This document shows positions 1 through 8,400 of a DNA stretch of 16,095 bases, one piece after another. A program made the position numbers and the translations under genes. The notes below the pieces were generated by a model. That model did not search any database and was not told the DNA's origin. It saw only the letters and a program-made list of their open reading frames with translations. Within the stretch, counting starts at the first letter, position 1, and the number at the start of each line of letters is the position of its first letter. The stretch is from Fidelibacterota bacterium (GTDB lineage: Bacteria; Marinisomatota; Marinisomatia; Marinisomatales; UBA1611), in assembly GCA_002718285.1 (NCBI GenBank), contig PBAR01000022.1, forward strand, positions 46,136-62,230, written 5' to 3'.

Positions 1-789
1 CATATTGTTGCCGAAGCACAAAAATCTGGAAACTATGCTGCATTTATAGATGCAGAGCACGCTATCGATCCTGAATATTCGAAGAAACTGGGTGTTAATA
101 CAAAAGATTTACTTATCTCTCAACCTGACAATGGAGAACAAGCCCTGGAAATATGTGAAACATTGGTAAGGAGCGGTGCTTTAGACGTAATAATAGTTGA
201 TTCTGTTGCGGCCCTGGTTCCAAGAGCAGAGTTAGAAGGTGATATGGGAGATTCCCACATGGGATTACAGGCCCGATTAATGTCACAAGCATTGAGAAAA
301 TTGACTGGTACAGTAAGTAGATCAAATACAACCGTAATATTTGTTAATCAGATACGGGAAAAAATCGGAGTAATGTTTGGAAATCCTGAAACGACGCCAG
401 GTGGTCGTGCATTAAAATTTTATTCTTCGATTAGAATGGAAATTAGAAGAATTACAACCCTAAAGGATAGTGGGGAAAGTGTTGGAAACCGAGTTCGTGT
501 AAAAATAGTTAAAAATAAAGTAGCCCCTCCATTTAAGCAGACAGAATTTGATTTAATGTATGGTCGGGGCATATCCTTTGAAGGTGATATACTTGATCTA
601 GCTGTATCTGGAAATATTATTGAAAAGACTGGTGCATGGTTCTCTTATGGAGATATGAAGATTGGCCAAGGGCGTGAGAACTCAAAACAATATTTAAAAG
701 AAAATAAGGATACTCTCATAGAAATAATTGATAAAGTCAAAGCATTCATGGGTATGAATGAAGAAGAGGTTCCCGAACAAAAATCATAA
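1..789 (+). CDS. recA: RecA recombinase, 5'-truncated by the window edge
   Basis: RecA is the ATP-dependent strand-exchange protein of homologous recombination; it also triggers LexA-type repressor cleavage. The frame is open from base 1, and 262 codons precede TAA. By alignment from memory with E. coli RecA, the first residue (H) matches about residue 78, so the N-terminal domain and the Walker A loop lie outside the window. Visible landmarks are [10 protein letters not shown] with the catalytic Glu (E. coli E96), the Walker B strand [12 protein letters not shown], the L1 segment [18 protein letters not shown], the L2 segment [22 protein letters not shown], and [14 protein letters not shown]. 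The C terminus is shorter than in E. coli but acidic (NEEEVPEQ). The last 32 bases overlap recX in another frame, so the two are probably cotranscribed. The promoter and any LexA box would lie upstream of the window. Confidence 0.98.
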   Translation, partial: HIVAEAQKSGNYAAFIDAEHAIDPEYSKKLGVNTKDLLISQPDNGEQALEICETLVRSGALDVIIVDSVAALVPRAELEGDMGDSHMGLQARLMSQALRKLTGTVSRSNTTVIFVNQIREKIGVMFGNPETTPGGRALKFYSSIRMEIRRITTLKDSGESVGNRVRVKIVKNKVAPPFKQTEFDLMYGRGISFEGDILDLAVSGNIIEKTGAWFSYGDMKIGQGRENSKQYLKENKDTLIEIIDKVKAFMGMNEEEVPEQKS

Positions 790-1411
790 AATTATTTCTA
801 TTTGCCAGCAAAAGCGAAAAAAAAATCGTTATACAATTAAATTAAATAATGGGATCGTCTTCGGAATATCTGAAGACGTTTTTATATTAAAAAATTTGAA
901 AGTTGGTAAAAAATTTTCTGAATCAGAATTGGATGAAATTCAAAACAAGGAAGAATTATTTCGTATCAAGAATAAAGCTATAAGGCTATTAAGTTACCGT
1001 ATGCGAAGTAAAAATGAATTATTTCAACGATTAAAGCAAAATAAATATAATTCAAAAAAAATTGCAATTGTTATTGATGAACTTGAAAAAAAGAATTATT
1101 TGAATGATAAAGAATTTGCTACCCTGTTTATCAGAGACAGGATTAAAAATAAAAAATTAGGTCCGTATGCAATAAGAAATGCAATAGGGAAACATAATAT
1201 TTCACCTAAAGTAGTTGAAGAAATTATGTTTACAGTGTATGATGAATTTCCTCAGGAATCGCTTATTGTCTCAATTATTGAAAAGCGTACAAAATTAAAA
1301 AAAGAGAAAAATACTTTTGAACGAAAAAAATTGATCGATTATTTACAACGAAAAGGTTATCAATGGGATATTATAAAACCATTATTGGTCCAGGAAGGAT
1401 GGTTTGAATAA
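758..1411 (+). CDS. recX: RecX, regulator of RecA
   Basis: RecX-family protein of 217 aa, which binds RecA filaments and limits RecA activity. The family pattern is clear. A basic beta-rich N-terminal segment (about 1-65) is followed by helical repeats: '[19 protein letters not shown]' (about 75-93), then '[20 protein letters not shown]' with the typical yLnDxxFA signature, then '[18 protein letters not shown]', and a last repeat ending in [11 protein letters not shown]. The ATG at 758 lies inside the end of recA, 32 bases before its stop codon has passed. I see no strong ribosome-binding site, so translational coupling to recA is likely. The protein is very rich in lysine and isoleucine, in line with the AT-rich DNA. 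Adjacency to recA is the classical arrangement and supports the call. Confidence 0.95.
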   Translation: MKKRFPNKNHKIISICQQKRKKNRYTIKLNNGIVFGISEDVFILKNLKVGKKFSESELDEIQNKEELFRIKNKAIRLLSYRMRSKNELFQRLKQNKYNSKKIAIVIDELEKKNYLNDKEFATLFIRDRIKNKKLGPYAIRNAIGKHNISPKVVEEIMFTVYDEFPQESLIVSIIEKRTKLKKEKNTFERKKLIDYLQRKGYQWDIIKPLLVQEGWFE

Positions 1412-1726
1412 TTAGATTATTTAATTATTAGACAAAATAAGTAGAATTTGTAATACAACGTTTTATGATGAAAATTTAGTAATTTATATGAGAATAAAAA
1501 CCTCACTAAGATCTAAAAATATTAATTTATTATCCTTATCTAACAATCAACCATAATATTGGATTAAGTACCTGTATTTGATCTATATATTTATAGCTAT
1601 TTTGAATGAAATATTTAAACAGGAATTCAGATATTATCAAATATAGTTGCTGGTTATATTAATTATTATATTCAATAATAATAATATATATAAGAATAAA
1701 TTAATGTATAAGATTATATATGGTAT
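1412..1726. other. AT-rich spacer with no supported gene
   Basis: This stretch follows recX and is strongly AT-rich, with simple A/T runs such as 'ataataataatatatataa' near 1675-1692. No open frame with a plausible ribosome-binding site or family resemblance was found on either strand. I see no convincing intrinsic terminator for recX. It separates the recA-recX unit (+) from the minus-strand small-RNA candidate and rib operon, so it is a convergent intergenic region. Confidence 0.6.
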
Positions 1727-1781
1727 AAAAAAAATGGGGCAGAGCTCACAATGTCCTCGGTACAACGTGAACTACCACCCC
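1727..1781 (-). terminator. Intrinsic terminator hairpin with 8-U tract, minus strand
   Basis: The minus-strand stem arms are 1781-1767 and 1749-1736, pairing over 14 bp (some G.U) with one bulged U, around a 17-nt loop. One A follows, then eight T at 1734-1727. This is a good intrinsic terminator for transcription moving toward lower coordinates. It would end the rib operon and the candidate small RNA. It is unusually long-looped for a simple terminator. Confidence 0.7.
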
Positions 1782-1815
1782 TTCCACATACCAAAGGTAC
1801 CAAACCAGCACCTTC
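1727..1815 (-). ncRNA. Candidate stand-alone small structured RNA (unknown family)
   Basis: This minus-strand segment of about 89 nt runs from a promoter-like pair to an intrinsic terminator, and it is distinctly GC-richer than the DNA on both sides. Reading 5' to 3' on the minus strand, the second half forms a long hairpin (1781-1736): GGGGUGG pairs with CUGCCCC-type sequence using G.U pairs, one U bulges, and AGUUCAC pairs with GUGAGCU. The 17-nt loop (1766-1750) contains GUACCGAG, which can pair over 8 bp with UUUGGUAC near the 5' end (1804-1797). That gives a possible pseudoknot. I do not recognise SRP RNA, tmRNA, 6S, RNase P or an FMN riboswitch. There is no gene on the same strand downstream, so a cis-riboswitch role is unlikely. 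It could also be only an elaborate terminator of the rib operon upstream. Confidence 0.45.
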
Positions 1816-1822
1816 AATGGTT

Positions 1823-1851
1823 AAAGTATTGGTTTATTTAAAATAAGTCAA
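1823..1851 (-). promoter_or_regulatory. Candidate sigma70-like promoter for the minus-strand small RNA
   Basis: On the minus strand, TTGACT (1851-1846, 5 of 6 matches to the -35 consensus) is followed by exactly 17 bases and then TACTTT (1828-1823). The -10 element is weak, with matches only at positions 1, 2 and 6. Initiation would be expected near 1815-1816, where an AT-rich stretch gives way to a GC-richer structured segment. In such AT-rich DNA, chance promoter-like pairs are common. The case rests on the position directly before a hairpin plus U-tract. Confidence 0.4.
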
Positions 1852-1919
1852 GGAAAACTTTAATAGATTATTTTCAACTTAATTTTGTTTAATTGGTTAA
1901 AATTTAAATTATAAAAAAG

Positions 1920-2336
1920 CTATCCATTAAGAAGTTTAGCAGCTGCGAGTCCTGCTTCATAGCCTTTATTCATATTTAGATTTTCTCCAGATCTAGCTAT
2001 GGCTAGATCTTTATTCTGACAAGTTAATACTCCAAAAATTATATAAGGTAGTTCAAACTCTAGCGTGATTGACATTATTCCATTTGTGACTGCTTTACTT
2101 ATGTAATGATAGTGATCTGTTTCTCCCTTTAATACACATCCAAGTGTTATAATACAATTATAATTAGTAGACCGTGCCAAAGACTTTACCTTACCAGGGA
2201 TCTCAAATGCACCAGGAACACGAAAAACCTCAATGTTTCCAGTTTTAAATCCATTCTTATTAAGTGCTTTCATACACCCGTTAAGTAAACCATTAGTGAT
2301 CTTTTCATTAAATGAGCTAATAGTTATAGCAATCAT
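1920..2336 (-). CDS. ribH: 6,7-dimethyl-8-ribityllumazine synthase (beta subunit)
   Basis: RibH condenses 5-amino-6-ribitylamino-uracil with 3,4-dihydroxy-2-butanone 4-phosphate to give lumazine, the penultimate step to riboflavin. Family landmarks are SSFNEKITNGLL (about 7-18), VFRVPGAFEIPGKVK (substrate loop, about 38-52), the strand IITLGCVLKGETDHYHYI with the catalytic His in the GETDHxHYI block (about 62-79), FGVLTCQN, and 'ARSGENLNMNKGYEAG'. At 138 aa it is shorter than the usual roughly 155. The missing part is the N-terminal extension before the first strand. The frame upstream of this ATG has no ATG, GTG or TTG before a stop, so the short form is real. ATGA overlaps the ribBA stop, suggesting coupled translation. 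It is the last gene of the operon. Confidence 0.96.
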   Translation of the reverse strand: MIAITISSFNEKITNGLLNGCMKALNKNGFKTGNIEVFRVPGAFEIPGKVKSLARSTNYNCIITLGCVLKGETDHYHYISKAVTNGIMSITLEFELPYIIFGVLTCQNKDLAIARSGENLNMNKGYEAGLAAAKLLNG

Positions 2337-3532
2337 GAGTTTAATATATGCCCTAGTTTCTCTTTTTTTGTATCGAGATATTTTTCATTTACCTTATTTG
2401 GTTTTATAATTATCGGAGTTCTAGATACAATTTCAAGTCCGTGACCTTCGAGACCGATTAGTTTTTTAGGATTATTTGTTAGAACAGTAAGCTTATTGAC
2501 ACCTAAATCTTTTAAGATTTGTGCACCAATTCCATAGTCCCGTAGATCAGGTTTAAAACCCAGTTTTTTATTTGCTTCAACTGTATCCAGTCCTTTTTCC
2601 TGTAGCTTGTAAGCTTGAATTTTATGCTTTAACCCTATACCCCGTCCTTCCTGTTTGAGATAAACTATAACACCTGAACCATTTTTATTAATAGCATCGA
2701 TGGCAGCATCCAATTGATTGCCGCAATCGCATCTCAGCGAATTAAAGACATCACCTGTTAAGCATTCAGAGTGGACCCTGACCAATACGGAATCAGATCT
2801 TAAATAATTACCTTTTGTAAGAGCTAAGTGTGTCTGATTATCAAAAAGTCCTTCATATAGATGTAGTTTGAAATCCCCATTCTTTGTGGGTAGCTCTATT
2901 TCCTCGATTTTTTTTACGAGACTCTTTTCTTTTCTTAAATGATTAATCAGAGAAGATATTGAAATAATTTTCAAATTATGCTTTTTTGAAAATTTCTTTA
3001 GTTCATTTCCTCTTGCCATCTCACCATCATCGGCTATTATCTCACAGATAACACCGCTTGGTTTAAAACCTGCTAAAACTGATAGATCAATACTGGCTTC
3101 CGTATGTCCTGCACGCCTTAACACACCTCCGTCTTTCCCTACAATAGGAAATATGTGACCTGGCCTTGCCAGATCAACAGATTTTGAATCGTCATCAATA
3201 AGGGTTTTCACAGTGATAGAACGGTCAAAAGCTGATATGCCTGTAGTCGTGTTCTTTTTTGCATCTACACTTATTGTAAAGTTTGTCTTATGGAGGCTGG
3301 AGTTTCGCCTTTCCATTGGCTCAAGATCCAGTTCAATTGCCCGTTCGTTGGTAATAGATACACATATTAGTCCACGGCCTTCCTTTGCCATAAAATTAAT
3401 GGTTTCTGGATTAATCAGCTCTGATGGTATAAAAAGATCACCTTCATTTTCCCTGTCTTCACTGTCTATTACAATAATAGGCCTACCAGATGAAATATCG
3501 TCAATTGCAGCCTGAATTGTACTAAACTCCAC
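2333..3532 (-). CDS. ribBA: Bifunctional DHBP synthase / GTP cyclohydrolase II
   Basis: A fused 399-aa enzyme supplying both precursors of lumazine. The N-terminal half (about 1-200) is 3,4-dihydroxy-2-butanone 4-phosphate synthase, which acts on ribulose-5-phosphate. It shows the acidic metal loop DSEDRENEGDLF, the GRGLICV strand and the active-site block RAGHTEASIDL. The C-terminal half (about 210-399) is GTP cyclohydrolase II. It has zinc ligands in HSECLTGDVFNSLRCDCGNQ, the catalytic strip KQEGRGIGL, LRDYGIGAQIL and LTNNPKK. The start is GTG at 3532, chosen because AGGAG lies six bases before it and the DHBP domain begins there. It overlaps the ribE stop by 11 bases and shares ATGA with ribH. 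Key residues of both halves look intact, so both activities are expected. Confidence 0.97.
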   Translation of the reverse strand: MEFSTIQAAIDDISSGRPIIVIDSEDRENEGDLFIPSELINPETINFMAKEGRGLICVSITNERAIELDLEPMERRNSSLHKTNFTISVDAKKNTTTGISAFDRSITVKTLIDDDSKSVDLARPGHIFPIVGKDGGVLRRAGHTEASIDLSVLAGFKPSGVICEIIADDGEMARGNELKKFSKKHNLKIISISSLINHLRKEKSLVKKIEEIELPTKNGDFKLHLYEGLFDNQTHLALTKGNYLRSDSVLVRVHSECLTGDVFNSLRCDCGNQLDAAIDAINKNGSGVIVYLKQEGRGIGLKHKIQAYKLQEKGLDTVEANKKLGFKPDLRDYGIGAQILKDLGVNKLTVLTNNPKKLIGLEGHGLEIVSRTPIIIKPNKVNEKYLDTKKEKLGHILNS

Positions 3533-4121
3533 TACGGACTCCTATTAGACTTTCAATATATTTTGCCATAATATCTACTTCAATATTTACTTTATCTTGA
3601 ACTTCTTTTCTATTCCAGGTCGTAATATCTAAAGTATGAGGGATAAGAGCAACGGTAAAATAGTCTTTATTTTTGTGAGCAACTGTTAAACTGATTCCAT
3701 CAAGACAAACCGATCCTTTCTCTACAATATAGTTTTCAATTCTATCGGTTAGACTGAAGTGCCATACTGCAGAGTCTTTTCCGGGAGTTATGTTGATTAT
3801 TTCTATTGTTTCGTCAACATGACCCTGGACAAAATGGCCTCCCATTCTTGAAGTAGGGAGAAGAGAGCGTTCCAGATTCACTTTTGTTCCTTCATTCCAG
3901 TATCGGGCCGTTGTTCTTTGCAATGTTTCTTTTACTATCTGTACTCCAAAATATTTGTGATCTGTTTTTATTGCTGTAAGACAGATTCCCGAACAGGATA
4001 TACTGTCGTTCACCTCCAGGTCATCCATAACTTTTCTACCTTCAATTGTAATCTCAATACCGTCCGGAGTATTCTGATGGCTCACTATTGTACCTATTTC
4101 TTCAACTAAACCTGTAAACAT
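3522..4121 (-). CDS. ribE: Riboflavin synthase, alpha chain
   Basis: This enzyme dismutates two 6,7-dimethyl-8-ribityllumazine molecules to riboflavin plus the pyrimidine recycled by RibH. The 199-aa length is usual. It shows two lumazine-binding beta-barrel repeats. The first begins with the hallmark MFTGLVEEIG and carries SCSGICLTA (about 41-49). The second begins near 'GGHFVQGHVDET' (about 93-104) and carries CLDGISLTVA (about 138-147). The C-terminal 'VNIEVDIMAKYIESL' matches the helix that drives trimer formation. Its ATG overlaps the ribD stop as TAATG, and its end overlaps ribBA. The symbol ribE is used here for the alpha-type synthase; some genomes call it ribC. Confidence 0.96.
   Translation of the reverse strand: MFTGLVEEIGTIVSHQNTPDGIEITIEGRKVMDDLEVNDSISCSGICLTAIKTDHKYFGVQIVKETLQRTTARYWNEGTKVNLERSLLPTSRMGGHFVQGHVDETIEIINITPGKDSAVWHFSLTDRIENYIVEKGSVCLDGISLTVAHKNKDYFTVALIPHTLDITTWNRKEVQDKVNIEVDIMAKYIESLIGVRSGV
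3539..3543 (-). promoter_or_regulatory. Ribosome-binding site fixing the GTG start of ribBA
   Basis: On the minus strand, AGGAG lies inside the last codons of ribE, six bases before the GTG at 3532. No ATG at a comparable position opens the ribBA frame, so this site decides a non-ATG start. Confidence 0.75.
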
Positions 4122-5128
4122 TATTCTTTATGGTAAATAATTTTAATATCGTTTTTAAATTTTTTAATCTTATGTATAGTTAAAGCAGAATCATCTGTTA
4201 ATATTCTTTTATGTTTGTAAAAGGGTAGACCTGTACCAATCATTTTCGGAGCAAAGTATATGTGAAGTTCATCAAAAATCTCACTCTTAAGAAAATGAGT
4301 AAATGTAATACCACCGCCTTCTACAAGCAGTGTCTGGAAAGACCTTTCATACAATGAATTTAATATATGATGAATATTCTTTTCAGAATTATCAGATAGA
4401 TTCTTTTCTGTAAAAATGATTGGATTTTTGGTTAACACTCTTGCGCCAGAATCAGTTATGGTTTCTGAGGCAAAGAGAATAATTCTGGGGTCTTTCCCTT
4501 TACCGTGGCTGCTAAGATCAGGGTCATCCTTTTCTATAGTTCCGTTTCCGACCAAAATTGCGTCACAGGTGGCTCTAAGTTCATGCACTGAATCTCTGGA
4601 AAATTCATTTGTTATCCATTTAGAAATACCGTCAGGCTGTGCGATAAAACCATCAAGAGTGGACGCTATTTTTAATATTATATAAGGACGCTTTTTTTCA
4701 TGAAATGTAAAAAACCTTCTGTTGATTTTTTTGCATTCATAACTGCAGATATCTACATCTACCTGAAAACCCATTTCTCTTAGTTTCTCAATTCCTCCGC
4801 CAGCTGTCCGGTTCGGATCCCTTGTTCCTATAACTATTCGACTGAATATGTTTGAGTCAATAAGCTGAACACATGGGTCGGTTTTACCCTGGTGTATACA
4901 CGGTTCAAGCGTTACATAAAGAGTAGCATCTGTAATAGTATCTGTGATATTTTTTATGGCAATTTCTTCCGCATGCGGACCACCAAAATTTTCATGATAT
5001 CCTGTTGATATAATTTCATCCTTATAAACCACTATTGCGCCCACCCTTGGATTGGGATAAACACTGCTTCGGCCTTTTAATGCTTCATCAATCGCAATTT
5101 TCATAAAAGATGTATCTTTGGAATTCAT
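4121..5128 (-). CDS. ribD: Bifunctional pyrimidine deaminase/reductase
   Basis: RibD carries out the second and third steps of riboflavin synthesis: deamination of the diaminopyrimidine, then reduction of the ribosyl side chain. At 335 aa it is slightly shorter than typical. The deaminase half (about 1-145) has the zinc motifs PHAEEIA (His ligand and catalytic Glu) and PCIHQGKTDPC (two Cys ligands), plus NPRVGAIVV. The reductase half (about 150-335), of the dihydrofolate-reductase-like fold, shows 'LKIASTLDGFIAQPDGISKW', 'LRATCDAILVGNGTIEKDDP' and LLVEGGGITF. It is the first gene of the rib operon. The stretch directly before its ATG is A-rich with no clear ribosome-binding site. I saw no FMN riboswitch signature in the 300 bases upstream. 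Confidence 0.96.
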   Translation of the reverse strand: MNSKDTSFMKIAIDEALKGRSSVYPNPRVGAIVVYKDEIISTGYHENFGGPHAEEIAIKNITDTITDATLYVTLEPCIHQGKTDPCVQLIDSNIFSRIVIGTRDPNRTAGGGIEKLREMGFQVDVDICSYECKKINRRFFTFHEKKRPYIILKIASTLDGFIAQPDGISKWITNEFSRDSVHELRATCDAILVGNGTIEKDDPDLSSHGKGKDPRIILFASETITDSGARVLTKNPIIFTEKNLSDNSEKNIHHILNSLYERSFQTLLVEGGGITFTHFLKSEIFDELHIYFAPKMIGTGLPFYKHKRILTDDSALTIHKIKKFKNDIKIIYHKE

Positions 5129-5332
5129 TTTTTTTATTTCAGTATTTTCTGGATATTAAAATATTAAATAAGTCGCGCCTAACATATGTTTATACTAGTA
5201 TATATGATGCAAAAATTACGAAAATGATTGTCATTTTAAATTACATCTTCTTCCTAATCTTTAATTACCTTCAAACTGGATACTATATTTATTTTATATA
5301 ATTTATCGTAATTATATAATTTATGGTATTCC

Positions 5333-5361
5333 TTGCAAAAATTTTGCGTGGATGCTAATAT
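5333..5361 (+). promoter_or_regulatory. Candidate promoter with overlapping palindrome for the giant surface gene
   Basis: TTGCAA (5333-5338), a 17-base spacer and TAATAT (5356-5361) form a sigma70-like pair, putting the start of transcription near 5368. The -35 overlaps a perfect palindrome, GCAAAA-A-TTTTGC (5335-5347), which could be an operator. The leader would be about 65 nt, ending at a strong ribosome-binding site. AT-rich context makes chance matches likely. Confidence 0.35.
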
Positions 5362-5420
5362 AACACTTGCCACAGAAATGTATCTATCGAGGTAAATACA
5401 CATTTCTTAATAATAGAGTA

Positions 5421-5426
5421 GGGAGG
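5421..5426 (+). promoter_or_regulatory. Ribosome-binding site fixing the start of the giant gene at 5433
   Basis: GGGAGG lies six bases before the ATG at 5433. The reading frame is open further upstream to a TTG at 5367, but those 22 codons lack a ribosome-binding site, begin at the predicted transcription start, and would place polar residues before the signal peptide. Confidence 0.8.
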
Positions 5427-5432
5427 AATCTA

Positions 5433-8400
5433 ATGAAACAATTTTCCGCATCTTCAGCAGTTTTTTTATTTATGTCCATTTTAATTTCTGAAACAGGTCA
5501 GCCAGATGGCAATTATGATCCTGAAATAAAAATTTCTACTTTTTCAGAAAGATCCGTGTATTCCAGAAATACCTATACTCTGGATACCGCTTTTACTACG
5601 CATGTTATTTCTACAACCGAGGACGGTGCAAGAAGTGTGAATACCGTAGATATGGACGGTGATGGAGATCTGGATATCCTCTCTGCTACATATGATGGTA
5701 AAAGCATCTCCTGGTTTGAAAATACCGGAAGTGGAAATTTTTCCAACGGTACAGTTATTTTTACAGAAGCTAATTCGGGCATGATGTGTGTAGAAGTTGC
5801 GGATTTGGACGGCGATGGAAATATGGATGCCATTTCACTGGGGAATGATTTAGTGTGGCACAAGAATGACGGAAATGAGAACTTTACGGCCGATACAATT
5901 AATTCTACTCTACTACAAGGAAGATTTGTAGAAGCTGTAGACCTGGATGAAGACGGCGACATGGATCTCCTTTCGGCATCTTGTGATGATATACTTTCCT
6001 GGTACGAAAATGACGGAACAGGGAATTTTACTACACATACAATTTCTAACGGGCTTCAGGATTGTCTTTACTCAGTCCGTGCTGGAGACATGGACGGAGA
6101 TGGCGATTTGGATGTGGTCGCAGTTTCATATACCGATGGGAATTTAGTGTTGTATACTAATGACGGCAGTGAAAACTTTACATCCAATACAATTTCAACA
6201 GAACTAAAATTGGCACGCGCACTTCATTTAGCGGATATGGACGGAGATGGAGACATGGACCCTGTTGGCATATCTCATAATAGCAGTGGTTTTGGAGGGG
6301 TTTACTGGTTTAAAAATAACAATAGCGGTCAGAATTTTACAAAAGAATCGATCGATACTACATTGTTTTATTCATGGGCCGTATACGCTGCGGATATGGA
6401 TGGAGACGGAGATATGGATGTGCTTTCAGGAGAGAGTGAAGAGGATATAATCATCTTTCATGAGAATGACGGCAATGAAAATTTTACGAATCGCTACCTT
6501 ACTAGTACGGCTGATAAACCGCGAAGCGTGCATGCTGCAGATGTGGATGGAGATGGCGATTTGGACGTTCTTTCAGCGAGTGCATACGATGACAAGATAG
6601 CCTGGTATGAGCAGTCCGGAGTCGGTGTACTTAATAATTATACCTATGTCCCGGATGATAATTTTGAGCAGGCTCTCATTGACCTGGGATATGATAATAT
6701 TATGGATAATTATGTGTCTACGGATTCAATCAGCGGAATTACACATTTGTATGTAGACAGCATGGCAATAAACGATCTTACAGGGATCGAAGATTTTACA
6801 GCTTTAACTGTGCTGGGATGCTGGTACAATCAATTGAGCACCTTGGACGTGAGCAATAATACATCATTAGCTTATTTGCATGTAGGAAATAATCAATTGA
6901 CTACTCTGGATGTGAGCCAGAATATAGAACTGACCATACTTTATGTAGGATATAATTCACTGACCGCTCTGGATGTTAGCACTAATACGGCCTTATCTGT
7001 GCTGGGATGCTGGAGCAATCAATTAACCAATCTGGATGTGAGTAATAATACATCCTTGACCAAACTTCAGTGCCAAAATAATCAATTAACAGATCTGGAT
7101 GTGACCAATAATACAGGATTAGTTCATCTAAACTGCAATAATAATCAATTGACTACTCTGGATGTGGGTCAGAATACAGCTCTGACACATTTAAACTGTG
7201 GTGTAAATAATATCACCACAATTGATTTAAGTAATAATGCGGAATTAATTACACTCTACGGAAATAATAATACTTTAACTACTCTAGATATCAGTTCCAA
7301 TCTGTCTATACAATGGATTTACTGTTATAATAATCAATTGACTACTCTGGATGTGAGCACAAATACAGCTTTAACAAAACTACACTGTTATTCTAATGAA
7401 CTAACCAGCCTGAACCTGACTGGCGCTACGGCCCTTACCTCACTAAATGTTTATAATAATGATTTGACAGTTCTGAATGTAACAAATAATACAGAATTAT
7501 CTTCACTGATCTGCAGGACGAATCAATTAGCGTCTCTCGATTTAAGCAACAATGCAAATTTAACTGATTTGAGGTGTCAGGAGAACATATTGACATCCAT
7601 AGATGTGAGTGCAAATACAGGACTGACCAGATTGTGGATACAAAATAATCAACTCACCGGACTTGATTTAAGTGCTAATACTGCTTTGACAGAATTACAA
7701 TGCATGGATAACACCTCCCTATACTGCATACAGGTAACTGATTCAAGCCAGGCTGCGCAGAACTGGAGCAATGATATTTCTGACTGGATGACCTTCAGCG
7801 AAGATTGTTTAACACTCCCGGGCTGTATGGATCCGACATCCTGTAACTACAATCCCGGTGCCATGGTTGATGATGGTTCATGCACAGACTTTGTTGACTG
7901 TGCTGGAAACTGTGCAGGTACATACGCAGTAAACAATTGTGGTTCATGCGTTGATACTGTTGATGTTCCCATACAGCTGAACGGTTCTCCTCCTTATACT
8001 TCTAATTATACTCTTCTTGCGGATGGCTCATTGGAAGTACCTGTAGTATGGCCATTTCCTGAGCTGGATGGTGCGGGCAATATTACTGAAGTTATTTTTA
8101 GATCTGACTGGTGGAATAAACGTCCAAAAGATATGGAGATATTGTATGGCGAGACCGTCATTGCATCCTGGACCCATCCCAGCAGCGGATGTTCGGACGG
8201 TTTAAATGATTATATTGAAAACGGCCTCTCATCTAACTGTAGTGTGTCCACTCCTTCATTTTCTACGGGAATTCTGAATCAGGAAGTAGATTTTGATAAT
8301 GCTGACAGTCTGAGCCTAAGGGTTGTATCAGCCTGGAACACGCATGGTATCTATTTTAACGGTGCCTGGGTTATTGACGGAGACTATTGTATACAGGATT

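Larger units (their letters stand above)
5129..5432. promoter_or_regulatory. Divergent intergenic region between ribD and the giant surface gene
   Basis: About 300 AT-rich bases lie between two divergently transcribed genes, so it should hold both promoters. For ribD I can point to several TATA-like hexamers on the minus strand around 5185-5205 but no convincing -35/-10 pair. The conserved RFN (FMN riboswitch) blocks were looked for by eye and not found. The + strand promoter and ribosome-binding site are listed separately. No credible gene is present. Confidence 0.6.

Noticed and set aside
1736..1815. SRP RNA, tmRNA, 6S or FMN riboswitch identity for the structured segment
   Set aside because: The hallmark sequences I know for these (for example the GGAAG/AGCA SRP loop, the tmRNA ends, the RFN blocks) are absent.
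1647..1841. 64-codon plus-strand frame in the recX-ribH gap
   Set aside because: The first half is A/T-run translation and the second is the complement of the hairpin region. No ribosome-binding site or family resemblance.
1751..1846. Plus-strand 31-codon frame beginning MSSVQRELPP
   Set aside because: It lies on the strand opposite the candidate small RNA, has no ribosome-binding site, and its content is explained by the RNA hairpin sequence.
1920..1950. Terminator overlapping the 3' end of ribH (T run after the stop)
   Set aside because: Only a 4-bp stem (GCTA/TAGC) with a long loop precedes the T run, too weak compared with the hairpin at 1736-1781.
5367..5432. Upstream TTG extension of the giant surface protein
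   Set aside because: No ribosome-binding site, it overlaps the expected transcription start, and it would bury the signal peptide. The ATG at 5433 has GGGAGG in front.
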